Shown here piece by piece: positions 25,595 to 33,831 of a stretch of 64,000 nucleotides of DNA. How positions within the stretch are numbered: the first letter of the stretch is position 1; each line of letters opens with the position of its first letter. The notes under the pieces are model-generated. The model was not told the DNA's origin. It searched no databases and saw nothing but the letters and a program-made list of their open reading frames with translations. Both the position numbers and the translations under genes were made by a program. This DNA comes from Asanoa ishikariensis. GTDB lineage: Bacteria > Actinomycetota > Actinomycetes > Mycobacteriales > Micromonosporaceae. The stretch is from positions 382,193 through 446,192 of the forward strand of contig NZ_FNQB01000004.1 of the NCBI RefSeq assembly GCF_900107455.1, written 5' to 3'.

Positions 25595-26326
25595 TCAACT
25601 CCGCCGCGCGACGTAGACGACGTCCGTCGACACCGCCGCGTGCGGCACGAGCCGCGTCGCCGTGTCCAGCGCACGAGCCAACGGCCGGGACCAGCCATGG
25701 CGGTACGCGCCCGCGGGCGCCACTCCGAAGCCGAATCGGTCGATGACGGTGAAGCCGTGTCGTTCGAGGAGGTTTCCGACGTCCCGATGCGACAGCTCGG
25801 CGAACCACCGCTCGCCGCGGTGCCGGCGTCGGCCCAGCGCGCGCAGCGACCCGCTCGGCCCGTGGTTCTCGACCAGCACGAAGCCGCTCGCGCGGTGGGG
25901 CAGCGCCCGCACCGCGAAATCGAGTGCCGCGGCGCGACCCTCGGGCGGTGCGTTGAGGAGGAACCGGAACAGGGTCACGAGCGCCGGTGTGCCCGTCGCC
26001 GCCGGCGTAGCGGGGACGCCGTCCTCGACCAGATGGAACTCCGCGGCGGGCAGGCGTGCCCTGGCGCGGGAAAGCATCGTCACCGAGGTGTCGTAGCCGT
26101 GCGCGGACGCCGTCAGGCCTTCGAACATCGCCAGCGACCGACCCGAGCCACAGGCGAAGTCGTGCTGGGTCGGTCGCGCGTCCCCGAACGCCTCGCGAAC
26201 CCACCTCCGTAGGCGCGATCGCTGGCGTCGGTCGACGCCGGCCGCCCAGCCTCCCGCCGCGAACACCTCCTTGTCGTAGCGGGCCGCCGCGGCGGCGTCG
26301 TGGAACACGTTCGCGTAGTCGCGCAT
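25595..26326 (-). CDS. SAM-dependent methyltransferase (class I)
   Basis: A 243-residue protein. Motif I is HDFACGSGRSLAMFEG, followed by YDTSVTMLSRAR (acidic ribose-binding position), ALVTLFRFLLNAPPEGRAAALD and a post-motif AVRALPHRASGFVLVENHG. ATG at 26326 has AAAGG 9 bases upstream. It lies between the two BlaI-type operators, divergent from blaI, and ends 2 bp before the operator of the PAP2 gene. The substrate is unknown. Confidence 0.82.
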   Translation of the reverse strand: MRDYANVFHDAAAAARYDKEVFAAGGWAAGVDRRQRSRLRRWVREAFGDARPTQHDFACGSGRSLAMFEGLTASAHGYDTSVTMLSRARARLPAAEFHLVEDGVPATPAATGTPALVTLFRFLLNAPPEGRAAALDFAVRALPHRASGFVLVENHGPSGSLRALGRRRHRGERWFAELSHRDVGNLLERHGFTVIDRFGFGVAPAGAYRHGWSRPLARALDTATRLVPHAAVSTDVVYVARRS

Positions 26327-26352
26327 GGTTAGCACCCTTTCGACAGCTTCCT

Positions 26353-26367
26353 CCTACAACGTGTAGG
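26353..26367. promoter_or_regulatory. BlaI/MecI-type operator between methyltransferase and blaI
   Basis: CCTACAACGTGTAGG has 6-bp arms CCTACA/TGTAGG around three bases. The arms are identical to those of the site at 25575-25589. It lies 27 bp upstream of the methyltransferase start and 65 bp upstream of blaI, so one repressor could control both directions and itself. Confidence 0.78.
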
Positions 26368-26431
26368 TGCTAGGTTCGTTACGGACAGGCCCACCAACCG
26401 TTGGGCACACCGTGACGACAGAGGTGGATCG

Positions 26432-26809
26432 ATGGCGGTGACCGCAGGCGCGGGCCGGCGACCCCATGGCTCGCTCGAAGCGGAGGTGCTGGCCACGCTC
26501 GCCGCCGCGTCCGAGCCGATGAGTGCCTCCGACGTCCAGCGGGCACTGCCGCACGATCTGGCGTACAACACGGTCCAGACGATCCTGATCAGGCTCCTCG
26601 AGAAGGACGCCGTGCAGCGCCGGCCGGAGGGGCGCGGCCACGTCTACTGGCTCCGGCACACCGAGGCCGCCGAGGCGGCGCGCACGATGCGGTCGACCCT
26701 CGTGGGCCGGCCGGACCGCGCCGCCGTGCTCCAGCAGTTCGCCGCCGGCCTCGACGACGCCGACGCCGAGGTGCTGCGCGCGTTGCTCGCCGAGCCGGAG
26801 TCGCCGTGA
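26432..26809 (+). CDS. BlaI/MecI-family transcriptional repressor
   Basis: A 125-residue winged-helix repressor: SLEAEVLATLAAASEPMSAS, DVQRALPHDLAYNTVQTILI and RLLEKDAVQRRPEGRGHVYW match BlaI/MecI/CopY, and the C-terminal dimer helices (AAVLQQFAAGLDDADAEVLR) follow. In known systems the repressor is inactivated by proteolysis triggered by its M56 partner. The next gene is that partner, overlapping by GTGA. Two matching operators nearby suggest autoregulation and control of the PAP2-dedA and methyltransferase genes. Confidence 0.94.
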   Translation: MAVTAGAGRRPHGSLEAEVLATLAAASEPMSASDVQRALPHDLAYNTVQTILIRLLEKDAVQRRPEGRGHVYWLRHTEAAEAARTMRSTLVGRPDRAAVLQQFAAGLDDADAEVLRALLAEPESP

Positions 26810-27678
26810 CCTTCGCCGTTTACCTGCCCGCCGTGCTGTCGCTGCTGCTCGTCGCGGTGTCGAAAGCCGCAGCCCGGCATACGTCACCCGCGGCGGTGGC
26901 CCGAGGGCTGACGTTGGCCGCCGCCGGGGCGGCAGCCGCGTACACCTTCTGCCTCGGTCTGCTGGCGCTGACCCTGCTCGATGACCTTCCGCCGTTGGCG
27001 GCCTTCGACCGCGTGCCCGGCCTGCCGAAGCCGGTGCCCGGACCGATCGCGCTGGTCGCCGCCGCCCTGGTCGCCTGGGGTGCCCTACGGCTCTTCCGAG
27101 ATGTGCGAACCCGACGCGACACCTACCGCCGGCTCCGGAAAGCCGGCGCGCCAGGCCCGGCCGGCCTGGTCGTCGCCGACTGGGAGGCGCCACACGCCGT
27201 CGCCGTGCCCGGCCGGCCAGGGCACGTGCTGATCACGACCGGGCTGCTCCGCGGCCTCGACGGGCGGGAACGCGAGGTGGTGCTGGCCCACGAGCACGCC
27301 CACCTGCGGCACGGCCACCACCGCCTGATCGCGCTCGCCGCCGGTGCCGCCGCGGTCAACCCGCTGCTGGTGCCGTTGCGAGAGGCGGTGGCCCATCACT
27401 GCGAGCGCTGGGCCGACGAAGAGGCCGTGCGGAGGGTCGGCGATCGCGGCCTCGTCGCGCGGTGCGTTGCCAAGGCCGCTCTGGCGACCAGGCCGGTGCT
27501 CGCGCTCGGTGGGTCGAGCGTGGTCGGGCGTGTGCGCGCGCTGCGGAGTCCCGAGCCGAGCGGCCGTTGGACCCGGTTGGCCGGTCCGGCCGCGATCCTC
27601 GTCGTCATCGCGGCCGTCACGGCGACCGCGGCGGTGGAGTTCGCCGCCGTTGCCGTCGCGTGGCTCAACGTCGTGTGA
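26806..27678 (+). CDS. M56-family membrane zinc metallopeptidase (BlaR1/MecR1-like, no sensor domain)
   Basis: A 290-residue protein with about four membrane helices and the zinc motif HEHAH (residues 162-166) in [18 protein letters not shown], followed by [17 protein letters not shown] with the third ligand. Staphylococcal BlaR1/MecR1 add a C-terminal penicillin-binding sensor; here the protein ends after a final membrane helix. So it can serve as the antirepressor protease of BlaI but must sense its signal in another way. Start GTG overlaps blaI. Confidence 0.93.
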   Translation: MTFAVYLPAVLSLLLVAVSKAAARHTSPAAVARGLTLAAAGAAAAYTFCLGLLALTLLDDLPPLAAFDRVPGLPKPVPGPIALVAAALVAWGALRLFRDVRTRRDTYRRLRKAGAPGPAGLVVADWEAPHAVAVPGRPGHVLITTGLLRGLDGREREVVLAHEHAHLRHGHHRLIALAAGAAAVNPLLVPLREAVAHHCERWADEEAVRRVGDRGLVARCVAKAALATRPVLALGGSSVVGRVRALRSPEPSGRWTRLAGPAAILVVIAAVTATAAVEFAAVAVAWLNVV

Positions 27679-27711
27679 CTCCCAGCGCCACCGGACGAAT
27701 CCGGGCCGGCC

Positions 27712-28112
27712 ACGGCCAGGGTGACGCTCACCTGGCCGGCCACCGCGTGCCGGGTGAGCTGACCGCGCTGCTGGGCCGGTCCGGATCCGGGAAGACCACT
27801 CTGCTGCGGATCATCGCCGGCTTCGAACGGCCCGACACCGGTGCCGTCGTCCTCGGTGACCGACCGGTGGTCGGCGTTCCACCGGAGCGCCGCCGGATCG
27901 GCTATGTCACCCGGGACGGCAACCTCTTCCCGCACCTCACCGTCACGGGCAACATCACCTTCGGGCTGCCCTGGCGGTCCGGCAGGAGGGCCCGCCGAGT
28001 GCGGCCCGATCCACCTCACGGCCCGCTGGCCCACCGACCTGCTGCCGGAGGAACGAGCCGCCATCCGCGTGCGCGTGCGTGGCGCCGCCGTGTCACATCA
28101 GGTCTGGAGGAG
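27712..28112 (+). pseudogene. Remnant of an ABC transporter ATP-binding gene (FbpC/PotA-like)
   Basis: Translating 27744-27990 gives [20 protein letters not shown] (Walker A at 27774-27800), then [20 protein letters not shown] and [18 protein letters not shown], clearly the N-terminal third of an iron- or polyamine-type ATPase. The ABC signature, Walker B and switch His are missing. From about 27998 another frame reads [20 protein letters not shown], resembling the C-terminal TOBE region. The first codons also seem out of frame (VTLTW at 27721). So the gene lost its middle and picked up frameshifts. No permease or binding-protein partner remains. Confidence 0.8.
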
Positions 28113-28123
28113 ACCGCTGGGAC

Positions 28124-30688
28124 TCAGCCGGGCGGTTCGTGCGCGCTGGCCACCGCTTCCGGGCGGGTGAGTCGGCCGCCCTTCGCGAAGACCGCGTCGA
28201 AGGCCGCCCCACCCAGCGCCTCCCGCAGCAGCCCCGTCAGCACGGCCTCCCGCTGGCGCAGCGACGGATACACCCGCAGCCCGGCCCGCCGCCGCAACCC
28301 GTCGGCCGCGCCGGCCAGCAACGCCGCCCGCTCGGGATTGCCTTCCGCGAACACCAACTGCGCGAACGTCGCCAGGCACAACGTCACGAGCTGCGTGCTG
28401 TAGGCCGCAAGGCTCAGCTCGAGCCCGTCGTCCAGCAGCATGCGCGCGTTCTGCTTCTCACCGCGCACCAGGGCGAGGCCGGCCAGCAGAACCTGGGCCG
28501 TCGCCGCCAGCCAGGCGTTGTCGAGCCGCATCGCCCAGTCGTACGCGTCGCGCAGGTGGCCCAGCGCCTCGTCCTGACGGCCGGTGCTCGTCTCCAGCGA
28601 ACCCGCGGTGAGCGCCGACGACGCCGTACCCAATGGCTCGTCCTGGGGTTGGAACTCCGCCAGCGCGGCCAACGCCTCCCGCAGCGCGCCCTCGATGTCG
28701 CCCATCATCGTCGACGTCCATGCCATCGACAGCAGGGTCGCGGCATGCAGGTACGGGTCCTCGATCTGCGGCAGCAGCGGCGCGAGCTGGGCGCGGTGGG
28801 CCAGGGCCGCCTGGTCGTCGCCCACCTCCCGGGCCGTCACCGTGGCGGTCCACAGCAGCTCCGCCCGCGCCTGGGGATCCAGCGACTCGGCGGTCGGCAG
28901 GAGCTGGTCCACCCAGGCGCGGGCGTCGGCCAGGTGGTCGCGCTGCGACCAGAACGGCCACAGGACCCGGTAGAGGTGGGGGAGTGGACGTTGGTCGTGG
29001 GCCAGGTGCCAGCGCACCGCGGCGGCCAGGTTGCCGGCGTCGGCCTGGAGCCGCTCGACCCAGTCCCGTTGCCCGACACCGCGCAGCGGGCGGTCGGCGC
29101 TCATGGCTAACGCCGCGTACGTCTGCGCGTGCCGGCGCTGGATGTCGGCGGCGTCGGGGCGGGCCATCAGCCGCTCGGCGACGAACATGCGCACGGTCTG
29201 GAGCATCCGGCAGCGCGTGCCGACGTCGGCGTGGTCGAGCTGCACCAGGCTGTGCCGGACCAGCGCGTCGGTCAGGTCGAGCGCCTCGTCCTCGCTGATG
29301 CCGGCCACCTCGGCCGAGGCCGCGATGGTCCAGCCGTCCACGAAGACGGCAGTGCTCTCCAGCAGCGAACGCTCGGCGGCGTCGAGCAGGTCCACACTCC
29401 ACTCGACGGCGGCCCGCAGGGTGCGCTGCCGCTCGGGCAGGTCCATCGCGCCCGTTCCCAGCGCGTCCAGCGAGGTTTGCAGGCGTTCCAGCAGGGCAGC
29501 GGGACTGAGCAGCCGGGTACGCGCGGCGGCGAGCTCGATCGCCAGCGGCAGGCCCTCCAGCCGGCGGCAGATCTCGGCCACCGCCACCGCGTTGTGCGGG
29601 GTGAGGGCGAAGTCGTAGCGCACCGCCCGCGCCCGGTCGACGAACAGCCGCACGGCCGGCGATTCGGCCAGCTCCTCGATCGGCATGGCGGCGGGGTCGG
29701 CGGGCAGCTCCAGCGGCGGCACCGCGTACTCGCGTTCGGCCCGCAGCTCCAGCACGGTCCGGCTGGTCGCGACGATCGTCAGGCCGGGGCACCGGGTGAG
29801 CAGGTCGCCGAGGTCGGCGGCCGCGCCGACCACCTGCTCCAGGTTGTCGAGGACCAGCAACCAGCGTTCGTCGCCGAGCTGGCCCGCCAGGGCGGTCGTC
29901 GGTGACGCCGCGCCCGCGAGGTCCGCGCCGACCTGCCGCGCGATGCCGGCCACCACCTGGTCCGGCTCGGTCACGTCGGCCAGCGGCACGAACACGACGC
30001 CCGCGCTGAAATGGTCGCGGAGCCGTTCGGCGGCCGCGACCGCCAGCCGGGTCTTGCCTACCCCGCCCGGACCGGTCAACGTCAGCAGCCGCACGTCCGG
30101 CCCTTCGAGCAGGCCGGCCACCTCGTCGATGGCCAGTTCGCGCCCCACCAGCGACGTCCGCCCCACCGGCAACGGCTGCGCGCCGCCGCGGGCGCCCGGG
30201 GTGGTCTTGGCAGCGGCGAACCGCTCGCTCAGCAGGACCGCGAGGTCGATGCTGACCAACCGGTTGAGCTCGTCAGAGGTACGGAATTGGCGGAAGGTGA
30301 CCAGCGCCTCGTCGCCGATGCGGGTGATCAGCTCGGCGAGCCGGGGGTCGCGGTCCGGCGCGGGGACCTTGACGTAGACGAGCCGCGGCATGTCCCTGGC
30401 GAGCTCGAACTCGTCCTCCAGCCCCGAGACGTCCATCTCGGGCCCCATCCATCCGTACTGCTCCCAGTAGAGGCCGACGAAGATGTCACTCTGCGCCAGA
30501 TAGGCCTGGTAGACCGCTCTGGGCGGATGCGGGCGCGCGCCCTGCTCGAACATGACCGGGATGAGCCGCAGCGCCTCGATCGCCCGGCCCACGACCACGC
30601 GCTCGGCGGCCAGTTCGCTCAGCGTCGAGCTGACGAAGACCCGTACACGCTGATCCGGGGTGCGGATCACTGAGTCGGACTGCCCCAC
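28124..30688 (-). CDS. DUF4062 - NB-ARC (STAND) ATPase with helical repeats
   Basis: About 854 residues. Residues 10-130 form a DUF4062 domain ([49 protein letters not shown]). A STAND ATPase follows: Walker [15 protein letters not shown], Walker [13 protein letters not shown], sensor [15 protein letters not shown] and [18 protein letters not shown]. The last 400 residues are a helical TPR-like region. GTG at 30688 is taken as the start because it precedes the DUF4062 domain; GTG at 30670 is also possible and neither has a clear ribosome site. No DNA-binding domain exists, so it is not an AfsR-type activator. DUF4062-NACHT layouts occur in animal NWD1/TEP1. It may be a sensor or conflict protein. 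Confidence 0.85.
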   Translation of the reverse strand: MGQSDSVIRTPDQRVRVFVSSTLSELAAERVVVGRAIEALRLIPVMFEQGARPHPPRAVYQAYLAQSDIFVGLYWEQYGWMGPEMDVSGLEDEFELARDMPRLVYVKVPAPDRDPRLAELITRIGDEALVTFRQFRTSDELNRLVSIDLAVLLSERFAAAKTTPGARGGAQPLPVGRTSLVGRELAIDEVAGLLEGPDVRLLTLTGPGGVGKTRLAVAAAERLRDHFSAGVVFVPLADVTEPDQVVAGIARQVGADLAGAASPTTALAGQLGDERWLLVLDNLEQVVGAAADLGDLLTRCPGLTIVATSRTVLELRAEREYAVPPLELPADPAAMPIEELAESPAVRLFVDRARAVRYDFALTPHNAVAVAEICRRLEGLPLAIELAAARTRLLSPAALLERLQTSLDALGTGAMDLPERQRTLRAAVEWSVDLLDAAERSLLESTAVFVDGWTIAASAEVAGISEDEALDLTDALVRHSLVQLDHADVGTRCRMLQTVRMFVAERLMARPDAADIQRRHAQTYAALAMSADRPLRGVGQRDWVERLQADAGNLAAAVRWHLAHDQRPLPHLYRVLWPFWSQRDHLADARAWVDQLLPTAESLDPQARAELLWTATVTAREVGDDQAALAHRAQLAPLLPQIEDPYLHAATLLSMAWTSTMMGDIEGALREALAALAEFQPQDEPLGTASSALTAGSLETSTGRQDEALGHLRDAYDWAMRLDNAWLAATAQVLLAGLALVRGEKQNARMLLDDGLELSLAAYSTQLVTLCLATFAQLVFAEGNPERAALLAGAADGLRRRAGLRVYPSLRQREAVLTGLLREALGGAAFDAVFAKGGRLTRPEAVASAHEPPG

Positions 30689-30704
30689 CGACCCAGTCTC
30701 GTGC

Positions 30705-30720
30705 CTTACCGGAAGGTAAG
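30705..30720. promoter_or_regulatory. Palindrome between divergent STAND and lipoprotein genes
   Basis: CTTACC, GGAA, GGTAAG form a 6-bp inverted repeat with a 4-base spacer, 17 bp upstream of the STAND start and 80 bp upstream of the lipoprotein start. It could be an operator. No regulator was linked to it. Confidence 0.35.
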
Positions 30721-30799
30721 AGCGGCCTTTCCGTACAGTCCGGTAACCGTCACCTCGGGACCATGTCTTCGGACATCGACCGGACGCCATATTGGGCGC

Positions 30800-31693
30800 A
30801 TGAGGAGTTCGCGGATACTGGTCGCCGCCACAGCGACCGCGTTGGCCCTGGCGGGCTGCGTTCCACGGTCGTCGCAGAGCGAGCGGGAGACGGAGCCCGA
30901 CGCTCCCGCGCCGGCGGCGGTCACCGAGATCCAGATCAACAAGTCCTACTGGTACGCGGGTTTCAAGGTCACGTTGAACACCGCGCGGGTCGTCGCGTCG
31001 TCCTCGGGCGGGGGCAAGTCGGTGACGATCGAGGGCGTCTTCCAGAACCTCAGCCCTGAGAACGAGGGCTCGCCGACCGAGGAGGCGTTGCTGACCGTCG
31101 GCGACCGCACCTATGCCGAGCTGGACAACCCGTTGCTGGACCTGCCCGAGGTCCCGGCGCAACGCAGCCAGCCCGGCACGTACGCCTTCGCGGTCGACGA
31201 GCACTTCGTCCTCCCCGAGGCGGTGCTCATCGTCGGTCAGCCGACGAACCGGCAGGCGACCGTGCCGTTCAGCGGCCCTGACGGGTTGGTCGCGCTGGAG
31301 CCCGTGCCGGTGCCGGTCACGGGGAAGGTCCAGCGGACGAAAGCCGGCAGCGTGTTCATGAGCGTGTCCGGGGTGGAGGTGCGGTCCGACGAGCCGCTTC
31401 TGCACCAGCAGGCCCCGACCGGCCAGGAGTTCCTGCGGCTGGCCTTCTCGGCCACGAACAACACCGCCGCCGGCTTCGCCTGGGTGTTCGACCGAGACCT
31501 GCAGCTCAAGCTGCCCGATGGCACCTCGGTCGGCACCGACAACAACTGCAGCCGGGCCCAGATCTACCCGCCCCCGTACGCCACGGCCGACGGTGGACTC
31601 GCCTGCTTCCTGGTCCCCGCCCCGGCGAACGGCACGTATTCGCTCAGTTGGGACCGGTACGAGAAGGGCGCGCTGCGCGTACCCGTGGATTGA
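30800..31693 (+). CDS. Lipoprotein of unknown function next to the kinase
   Basis: A 297-residue protein. ATG at 30800 starts a lipoprotein signal peptide (RILVAATATALALAGCVPRS). The mature part looks like two beta-rich domains: the first with YWYAGFKVTLNTARVV and VTIEGVFQNLSPENEG, the second with EFLRLAFSATNNTAAGFAWV, resembling Telomeric-repeat-factor-like/DUF4352 immunoglobulin-type folds that bind on the cell surface. It lies 19 bp before the kinase gene and is probably co-transcribed with it, so it could be an outside ligand-binding partner of the kinase; that link is inference. Confidence 0.82.
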   Translation: MRSSRILVAATATALALAGCVPRSSQSERETEPDAPAPAAVTEIQINKSYWYAGFKVTLNTARVVASSSGGGKSVTIEGVFQNLSPENEGSPTEEALLTVGDRTYAELDNPLLDLPEVPAQRSQPGTYAFAVDEHFVLPEAVLIVGQPTNRQATVPFSGPDGLVALEPVPVPVTGKVQRTKAGSVFMSVSGVEVRSDEPLLHQQAPTGQEFLRLAFSATNNTAAGFAWVFDRDLQLKLPDGTSVGTDNNCSRAQIYPPPYATADGGLACFLVPAPANGTYSLSWDRYEKGALRVPVD

Positions 31694-31712
31694 CGATCGT
31701 TAGAATGCGTCG

Positions 31713-33206
31713 ATGACGCTGGACGCCGGTGGCGCGACGCAGCGGACCGGCGCGCCGGCGCCGGTCCTGCAGCCGGGCGACCCGCGCCGGGTGGGCGGGG
31801 TCCGGCTGCTCGGGCGCCTCGGCGAGGGCGGCATGGGTGTCGCGTTCCTCGGCCGGCTCGACGACGGCCGCCTGGTGTGCGTCAAGCTGATCAGGGCGGA
31901 GTACGCCCGGGACGCCCGCTTTCGGGCCCGCTTCGCCGCCGAGGCCTCGGCCGCCCGTCGCGTGGCGCGCTTCTGCACCGCCCAGGTTCTCGACGCCGGT
32001 GTGGACGGCGACCTCGCCTACCTCGTCACCGACTACATCGAGGGGCCGACGCTCACGGCGGCCGTGCGGCAGGACGGCGCCATGCGTGGGTCCACACTGG
32101 ACAGTCTGGCGATCGGGATCGCTGCCGCGCTCAATGGCATCCACGCCGCGAGCGTCGTCCACCGGGATCTGAAGCCGAGCAACGTCCTGCTGTCGCGGGT
32201 CGGCCCGAAGGTCATCGACTTCGGCATCGCCCGCGCGCCGGACGCGGAGGAAAGCCTGACCGAGTCCGGACACGTCGTCGGCACGCCGGCCTACATGGCG
32301 CCCGAGCAGTTCCGTGGTGTGGTCACCACCGCCACCGACGTCTTCAGTTGGGGCGCGGTGGTCGCCTTCGCGGCGAACGGTCGGCCGCCGTTCGGTTCCG
32401 GTGCTCCGTTGGAGCTGATGCACCGCGTCGTGTCGGATCCGCCCGCGTTCGGCGCGCTGGAGCGGCCGCTGCGCGACCTCGTCGCCCAGGCCCTCGACAA
32501 GGAACCGGCGCGGCGGCCGACCGCTCGGGCGCTCCTGCTCGCGCTCATCGGCGACGCCGGCGACCCGATCGACGCGAGCTCACGGATCCTCTCGACACAG
32601 TGGACACCGCCGACGCGGGTCGATGACAGCGGCGTGGCCGGGCCGCTGCTCGATCGCCCTCTGGTCGAGCGGGGGCCGTCCCGTCGGCGTCTGCTGGTGG
32701 GGTTGGTCGCGGCGGGGCTGGTCGCCGCCGTCGCCGTCACCGTGGCCCTGTCGGTGCGGGACGACAACGGCGACAAGAATCGCGGCCGGTCCAGCGGTCC
32801 GTCGGTCTCGGCGTCGAACGCGCCCACCGGCTCGCCGCCCGCAGGCTCCGCGCCCACGGGGTCCTCGCCCACCGGCTCCGCGCCCACGGGCTCCGACCCG
32901 GTTGCCGAGCCCACGGAGATCGAGCTCGGCGCACGGCTCCCGGCGCAGGGTTTGGTCGCACTCGGGGTGGGCGAGCGGCGCGCTTACCGCCTCCACGTCG
33001 ACACCGCCGTCGACGTGTACGTCACGGGCGAAAGCTGCTCCGACCTCGTTCCCTGGGGTCTCTTCAACTCAGAGCGCGGCATCGTCAGCTCCGGCACCCT
33101 CTGCGGGCAGCGCGGCCCCTACGCGCTGACCCCGGGCGACTACGAGCTTCGCGTCGGAGGCGACGGCGTCGGTGGCAAGTTCGCCGTGCGGTTGACCAGC
33201 CGATGA
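31713..33206 (+). CDS. Hanks-type Ser/Thr protein kinase, membrane-anchored
   Basis: A 497-residue kinase. Glycine loop LGEGGMG (36-42), catalytic Lys58 in VCVKLI, HRDLKPSN (150-157), DFG (169-171) and APE (196-198) are all intact, with GTPAYMAPEQF marking the activation segment. A membrane helix (about 327-347) is followed by a PTGS-type low-complexity linker (371-395) and a roughly 100-residue outside domain with two cysteines, probably the sensor. It is co-transcribed with an FHA-HTH protein overlapping by ATGA, so that protein is the likely phosphorylation target. Confidence 0.95.
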   Translation: MTLDAGGATQRTGAPAPVLQPGDPRRVGGVRLLGRLGEGGMGVAFLGRLDDGRLVCVKLIRAEYARDARFRARFAAEASAARRVARFCTAQVLDAGVDGDLAYLVTDYIEGPTLTAAVRQDGAMRGSTLDSLAIGIAAALNGIHAASVVHRDLKPSNVLLSRVGPKVIDFGIARAPDAEESLTESGHVVGTPAYMAPEQFRGVVTTATDVFSWGAVVAFAANGRPPFGSGAPLELMHRVVSDPPAFGALERPLRDLVAQALDKEPARRPTARALLLALIGDAGDPIDASSRILSTQWTPPTRVDDSGVAGPLLDRPLVERGPSRRRLLVGLVAAGLVAAVAVTVALSVRDDNGDKNRGRSSGPSVSASNAPTGSPPAGSAPTGSSPTGSAPTGSDPVAEPTEIELGARLPAQGLVALGVGERRAYRLHVDTAVDVYVTGESCSDLVPWGLFNSERGIVSSGTLCGQRGPYALTPGDYELRVGGDGVGGKFAVRLTSR

Positions 33207-33790
33207 GCGCCTGGCTGGAGGTGTGGGGCACCGCCGGCGCCTCGATGGTCCCGCTCGACGGTGACCGGATCACCCTCGGCAGCGCCGATTCCAACGACCT
33301 GGCCGTGCCCACTGACCGCCGCCTCTCCAGGCTGCACGCGGTGTTCGAGCGGTACCCGGCCGGCTGGTCAGTGCGCGACCTCGGCTCCCGCAACGGCACC
33401 TTCGTCAACGGCCAGCGCGTCTGGCACGAGCGCGTACTCGCCGACGGTGACGAGATCCGCGCCGGCGGTTCCCGGTTCGTGCTGCGCTCCGGCCGCGTGC
33501 CAAAAGCGCAGGCCACCGAGGCGGGTGCACCGGCGCCGGAGCTGACCAACCGCGAACGGGACGTCCTCGTGCAGCTCTGTCGACCGTTGCTGGCCGGCGC
33601 GATGTTCACCGAACCCGCCTCCAGCCGGGAGATCGCCGCCGCGCTGGTCGTCACCGAGGCGGCGGTGAAGCAGCACCTGCTGCGCCTCTACGACAAGTTC
33701 GGCATCGTCGTTGACGGGGAGAAGCGGCGCGTACGCCTGGCGAACGAGGCGATGGCCCGCAACGCCATCACCCGCGCCGATCTCTCTTGA
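33203..33790 (+). CDS. FHA domain - helix-turn-helix protein
   Basis: A 195-residue protein. The FHA domain (about 1-95) has the phosphothreonine-binding residues in SRLHAVF (42-48) and DLGSRNGTFVNG (59-70). The C-terminal half (about 113-190) resembles a transcription regulator output: LTNRERDVLVQL, then SSREIAAALVVTEAAVKQHL and LRLYDKFGI, a LuxR-like helix-turn-helix. It overlaps the kinase gene by 4 bp. It likely binds the phosphorylated kinase and acts on transcription. Confidence 0.88.
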   Translation: MSAWLEVWGTAGASMVPLDGDRITLGSADSNDLAVPTDRRLSRLHAVFERYPAGWSVRDLGSRNGTFVNGQRVWHERVLADGDEIRAGGSRFVLRSGRVPKAQATEAGAPAPELTNRERDVLVQLCRPLLAGAMFTEPASSREIAAALVVTEAAVKQHLLRLYDKFGIVVDGEKRRVRLANEAMARNAITRADLS

Positions 33791-33831
33791 CCGGTGCCCA
33801 CGGGATTTCGGGGCTCTGCGACGATCAGCCG

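Noticed and set aside
26806-27678. Complete BlaR1 beta-lactam receptor
   Set aside because: The protein stops at 290 residues and lacks the penicillin-binding sensor domain.
30689-31405. N-terminal extension of the STAND gene to 31405
   Set aside because: The extension runs antisense to the lipoprotein gene, has no similarity, and the DUF4062 domain begins right after the 30688 start.
32817-32900. Tandem DNA repeat or CRISPR-like array in the kinase gene
   Set aside because: It encodes a PTGS-type low-complexity linker; units are short, imperfect and inside a conserved reading frame.
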